A DNA stretch of 64,000 nt, taken from Pomacea canaliculata (lineage: Eukaryota > Mollusca > Gastropoda > Architaenioglossa > Ampullariidae). The notes beneath the pieces are model-generated. The model was not told the origin of the DNA. It made no database searches and saw only the letters and a program-made list of their open reading frames with translations. The stretch spans positions 13,395,731 through 13,459,730 of the forward strand of contig NC_037602.1 in NCBI RefSeq assembly GCF_003073045.1, given 5' to 3'. Of the stretch, positions 59,906 through 64,000 are shown piece by piece. Within the stretch, counting starts at the first letter, position 1; each line of letters starts with the position of its first letter. Made by a program: the position numbers and the translations under genes.

Positions 59906-61424
59906 CAGAGACTGAAGAAGAGTGAGTGCTGACATCTATTGTCAGCCATCACCTCGTGTGTCACTCTTGTCAATGACATTTTCTGGACGCAGCCGCGGTA
60001 AAGTTGAAGAAAAATGAACAAATAGCAAAATAAACAACTGATCAATGCGTACGTGTCATCTACGGTGTCACGATCACCGCAACTAAAAAATATATCCATG
60101 GTATTCATATTGCCATGGCATAGCGTCGCACGAACTGTTTCATCCTACACTTTGTGCGAGTTTGTTGCCTGTCTCGCGGTTAAGTCGCTGCGATCTGCGC
60201 GGTTCGGACACGATAGGGACTGTCATTTCTGGTACTGTCATCTGACACCACAGACACTGTTACTTCTGGCACCACAGGCATTGTCACAAGAGTTCTGTGG
60301 TGATGGTTTGGAAGAGTAGCATACCACCCTGGCGTTTCCTCTTCACTGTCGTCATCCTGAAGGTATGGCGCCTCCCGCAGTTGAATGTCCTTTATCTTGG
60401 AGTATACCAAATGATCGTCTAGGTACACAAGAAGGACTGAATTAAAACAGTTCGGCATGGTGGTCTGCATTAACCTCTGGAAAGTGGCTGGTGTGGACGT
60501 CAGACCCATTGGCATCCTGGAACGGGCGTGTTGCCAGCGGCCCTAGCCAGTCCTTTTGTTGACAATGTCTTCTCCAGATGAGCTTCATGCACGGCTGCCT
60601 GTACTGCCTGCGCACATCTGCGGTAGAGTCCATTATCCGATCAAGGACGTTCTTCCCTAGTAGAAGCGACACGCGCCTCCTGCGCTCACTTGTGACCACA
60701 TCGACCAGGTCCTTGACCACCAGGATAGGAACGTCCTCAGACGCTGGCCGTAAACATGTCCACCACCGCCACTCCTGAGTTTGTTTTAGCTGTAATCCTG
60801 TATGTGCCCTCGTGCCCACTCGTCAGTGACCGTCGTTACCTCACTGCCGGTGTCGAGCAACGCCATCACTCAAACTGCCATAAATGACAACCTCCGCCGT
60901 CGGACACTTTCCAGTCAGGCCAGCTACACTTTATTTCCCTGTCATCCTGTTACGGACGACGGGGGCAGTCACTTTCCCTGACCGGTCGGGCTGCAGTCCT
61001 CCGAGATGGTGTCAATCGCCGTCACTTCGACGCTCTGCGCCGCCTTCTACCTCGCCTGCTTAAATTCTGGAGCTTCGCGCGTATTCGTCGACCACCTCAT
61101 CACGTTGCTGTGGCACTGATGTCGACATCTTTCCGTTCGCCGTACGCCTCCACTAGGACACCCAAGATCTTTCTCGGCGTATCTCTTGCGTCATGCGGAA
61201 GCATCAACACTCGACGTCTGGCAGGTCCCTCCAGCGAGCTCAAATGTAACCACGAGCCGCATTCTGACACATCGGGTTTATGGCGAGAGCTAACTCGACC
61301 TCTGTTTCAATCTCGTCGACACTCGTTGGTCCACGGCAAACTACTGAAAGCGGACTAACTAGTATGCTCGTAGAGCCTCTGCCCACCAACGGATAGCATC
61401 ATGGTCCTCTCTATGTACTAATCT
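59906..61424 (-). mobile_element. Gypsy-type LTR retrotransposon remnant (gag, protease, partial RT)
   Basis: On the minus strand, in order: a gag-like block (GPARRRVLMLPHDARDTPRK and ILGVLVEAYGER, about 61240-61130); an aspartic protease with ALLDTGSEVTTVTDEW (about 60870-60820) and LLGKNVLDRIMD (60670-60640), frameshifted between; then GLTSTPATFQRLMQ and LLVYLDDHLVYSK (60510-60395), the YLDD active site. The fingers part of the reverse transcriptase is missing between protease and GLTSTPATF. RNase H and integrase are absent, and no LTR was seen. Confidence 0.7.
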
Positions 61425-61545
61425 TCTGTCGTGGGCTTCTGCCCGTGATGAACAAATGTTTCTTTTTGTTCAGCAGTGCTTTTAGGCCCTTGGTCACCCA
61501 AGGTTTGTTGTTAGGATAAACATACACTGCCTTGATGGACTGGTG
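61425..61545 (-). mobile_element. Inverted LINE ORF2 fragment
   Basis: The minus strand encodes VYVYPNNKPWVTKGLKALLN, the same conserved linker as NNKPWLGKGLKHCLN of the LINE at 57.3 kb, but in the opposite orientation and diverged. It abuts the 3' tail that follows, an arrangement that twin priming (5' inversion during LINE insertion) would produce. Confidence 0.65.
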
Positions 61546-61694
61546 CAATCAACACTTTTACTCCTCACTTTTACTCCTAACTGTGTGTTAAATGTCTGTA
61601 TGGGTATGTGAGCAAAGACAAATTTCTGTCCTCCTGGGCAGACAATAAAGTCTGTTTTGATTTTGATTTTTGATTTTGATTTGATTTTGATTTT
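61546..61694 (+). mobile_element. LINE 3' tail with (TTTTGA)n
   Basis: Sequence like GGGCAGACAATAAAGTCTG followed by seven or eight TTTTGA-like units. It is a LINE 3' end in plus orientation, directly followed by the resumed SLC24-type exon at GATGACGACGAAG. Confidence 0.7.
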
Positions 61695-61896
61695 GATGAC
61701 GACGAAGATGACGTAGATGACGAGCATGAGAACGCCCATGACCTTGCTTATGCGCCAGCGGCACACAGCGATGACGATGATGACGGCTACCAGCATGAGG
61801 AAAAGGAGGATGATGGAGCAGAGCAGGCCTTTGCTGTTCACATGGTATGGCTCGCCTCGGAACACCGCCCCAAACAGCAGCCATGGAACTGGAAGC
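61695..61896 (-). pseudogene. SLC24-type C-terminal exon, unit 5, 5' piece
   Basis: Begins at the usual acceptor (CTTGGCAG), encodes LPVPWLLFGAVFRGEPYHV to VIYVIFVVI, and is then cut by the (TTTTGA)n tail. The missing end is at 57300-57344. Confidence 0.85.
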
Positions 61897-62097
61897 CTGC
61901 CAAGCAAGTAGACACGGCTGCGATTGCATCAAGGAGTTCTGAGGGTAGAACTGGTGGTATAATCCGACCCAACATCTTAAGTTATACACATAAATAATCC
62001 ACCGTATAAGACATGTTTCTTATTCTTATTTAAACAGAAAAAAACATATTTTTTTTGCCGTACCCATTTTGCGTCAGTTCACATCCCACTATGAGTA

Positions 62098-64000
62098 GTT
62101 AGTTAGTTCCCGTTATGCCGGTCGGCACGTAGGGCAGTGACAAAGGACCTCCACTTTTGCCTGTCCTGGGCTAGACTCCCCACAGTACCCCAGCTGAGGT
62201 TTTGGGTCTTCATGTCTGCCTCCACAGTTCGGCGCCAGGTGATCTTGGCCGACCTCGCTTGCGTTTTACTTCTGGCGTCCAGTGTAAGGCAGTTTTTAGG
62301 ATGGAGTTGCTCCCGCCTCGGAGACGTGACCAATCCAGCGCCATCGCTTCTTCAACAGGATGGTGGCCATACTCTCCTGCCCGCACTGGGCAAGTAGTTC
62401 TTCGTTGGAGATTGTCCTTGGCCAGAAGATGCCAGGATTCTTCGCAGGCTTTTGGTGTGGAAGACTGACAGTTTGTTGAGGTCGCTGTCAGTCATTCGCC
62501 AGCACTCCGAGCCATACAGTAGAGTGGACATGACCAGGCTCTGGTAAAGTCTCAGCTTGGTATTGATGCTGTACTGTGTCGACTTCCAGATGTTGCGTAG
62601 GCTACAAAAGATGCCCCTGCCTTTGCTCAGTCTGCTCTGGATGTCACGGCCTGCTCCTCCATCTTGCGTGACCACGCTGCCCAAGTAGGTGAAGCTTTCA
62701 ACCATCGGCAGGTCTTCTCCCTCTATGCTGATCGGTGTTGGATTGGTGGTGTTCAGGGTCATCACTTCTGTCTTTGTCCGGCTGATGTGCAGTCCGACCT
62801 GTTGCGCAAAAGTGTGCAGGCGAGTCGTCTTCTCCTGCATGTGCCGGTGGGTGTGTGACAGCAGGGCCAGGTCGTCGGCAAAGTCTAGGTCTTCTAAGTT
62901 CGTGGAGAGTGTCCATCGTATGCCCCTTGGTTCATCTTCCGTTGTATGGCGCGTTACCCAGTCAATGACAAGGTTAAAGAGCAGGGAAGACATCACGCAG
63001 CCCTGTCTCACTCCGGTCCCGACCTCAAAGTAGATGTCACTTTTTCCAACACAGCATGAAAAGTTCGCATAAAAGCTTTTGATCAGCAGTACAATTTCCA
63101 TTGGTATTCCGTATGCTCTCAGGATGCGCCAAAGGCTCTCTCTATGGATGCTGTCAAAAGCCTTCTGGAAATCTACGAAGTTAATATAGAGCTGCCTCTG
63201 CCACTCTGTGCACTGTTCAATGATCTTGCGTAGTGCGAATATCTGGTCGGTGCATCCTCTTCTTCTACGAAAACCAGCTTGTTCTTCTCTAAGTTGTGTG
63301 TCCACTGCCTCTGAGATTCGTTGGATGATGATCTTTGTCATGATCTTGCTCGGGATGGACAGGAGAGTTATTCCTCGCCAGTTGTTGCAGTCGCTAAGGG
63401 ATCCTTTCTTTGGATTTTGACGATCACTCCTCTGGTCCAGTCATCTGGACTTGCTTCCTTCCCATATTGCGGTAAATAGGGGTTGCAGGATATTGCTGCT
63501 GCAGTTCTGGGTCTGCTTTGAATAATTCAGCATTCAGATTGTCCTGACCTGGTGCCTTTCTGTTCTTCAAGGACTTAATCGCTGTGATGATTTCCTGCTT
63601 CTCTGGTGGGGCGATGTTAACGTCTAGGTCCTCAATGGCTTCTTGTATGTCGGCTTCTTCTGAAGGCGGTGGTCTGTTCAGGATCTCTCTGAAGTGTTCA
63701 GCCCAGCGTGCTTCTTGTTCTCTCTCTGTCGTTAGCAGCTTCCCTCCCTTGTCCTTGACTGGGGCATTGTTGGTGCTGTGGAATTTGCCGCTAATCGTCT
63801 TCTTGTACAGCTTTCCTTGTTCTATTTTTCTTGCTGCTTCTTCGGCCTCACTTGCTAGATTGTTCAAGTAGGCACGCTTATCTGATCTCGCCGAGCTCTT
63901 CACTTTCCGGTTCATCTCTCTGTACTGTATTTTGAACGTCTCTTGCAGTCTTTCAGATCTGGTGCTAGCCACCTTCTTGTTAAGGTCTCTTCTTTCCTCT
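62098..64000 (-). mobile_element. RTE-like LINE, nearly open, truncated by the window edge
   Basis: From the window edge leftward: a Lys/Glu-rich linker (63972-63424) with NRKAPGQDNLNAELFK, a frameshift near 63420, then an open 330-codon frame (63341-62352) with EEQAGFRRRRGCTDQIFALR, LYINFVDFQKAFDSIHRESL, VGTGVRQGCVMSSLLFNLVI, FADDLALLSHTHRHMQEKT and FTYLGSVVTQDGG. After another shift, the C terminus ITWRRTVEADMKTQ is at 62280-62103. The tail is a short (AACT)n. All three reverse transcriptase catalytic Asp residues are visible, so this is a young copy. It lies in the intron of the unit 5 SLC24-type fragment. Confidence 0.85.

Larger units (their letters stand above)
56869..62097 (+). mobile_element. 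Repeat unit 5, scrambled and interrupted
   Basis: Pieces of the unit occur out of their usual order: part of small exon 1 (about 56877-56912), an acceptor-side fragment, the stretch equivalent to 53456-53590 (56985-57130), then the flank of the SLC24-type C-terminal exon (from 57144). That exon is split by a 4.35-kb insertion and resumes at about 61695. The intron beyond is broken at 62097 by an RTE-like LINE. Confidence 0.6.

Overview
The window is animal nuclear DNA. It has spliced genes with GT-AG introns, abundant microsatellites, several non-LTR retrotransposon clades (RTE-like, Tx1/L1-like, CR1/L2/Rex1-like), Gypsy remnants, a solo LTR and a foldback element. The repeat spectrum would suit a mollusc or another marine invertebrate, but this is an inference. 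No bacterial, organellar or intact viral gene was seen, and most of the sequence is non-coding.

Region 1 (1-12.1 kb) is intergenic DNA with simple repeats, a 330-bp pyrimidine tract and short minisatellites; no gene could be supported. Region 2 (12.1-22.7 kb, minus strand) holds one well-supported gene of seven coding exons that join in frame into a 329-residue protein. It has an N-myristoylation signal (MGCGGSKK), two similar helical segments, and a C-terminal domain resembling the stalk tip (microtubule-binding region) of dynein heavy chains without the motor. Its introns contain a dead RTE-like LINE, an interstitial telomeric repeat and SINE-like tails. Region 3 (22.7-30.2 kb) is intergenic, with a degenerate minisatellite and a possible SINE.

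Region 4 (30.2-62.1 kb) is a cluster of repeated ~4.68-kb units in one orientation. Each complete unit carries, on the minus strand, the last two exons of an SLC24 (NCKX-type) K+-dependent Na+/Ca2+ exchanger, followed by three small exons that could encode a ~90-residue protein I do not recognise. The units start with TACCCAAACCC and end with CGACGATGC just after a hairpin. They are separated by unrelated 66-84-bp spacers, and one unit is internally deleted to 841 bp. This looks like a mobile element with defined ends, possibly rolling-circle, that captured host exons; a decaying tandem segmental duplication is the alternative. The copies have decayed differently: frameshifts in unit 2, a missense change and a premature stop in unit 4, and an exon split by a 4.35-kb retroelement block in unit 5.

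The cluster is broken up by a solo LTR with a 5-bp target duplication (37.5-38.2 kb), a Tx1-like LINE with a nested foldback element (42.8-47.6 kb), a 100-bp assembly gap followed by indel-rich sequence (48.9-52.4 kb), a CR1/L2/Rex1-like LINE with Gypsy debris (57.3-61.7 kb), and an RTE-like LINE running off the right edge (62.1-64 kb).
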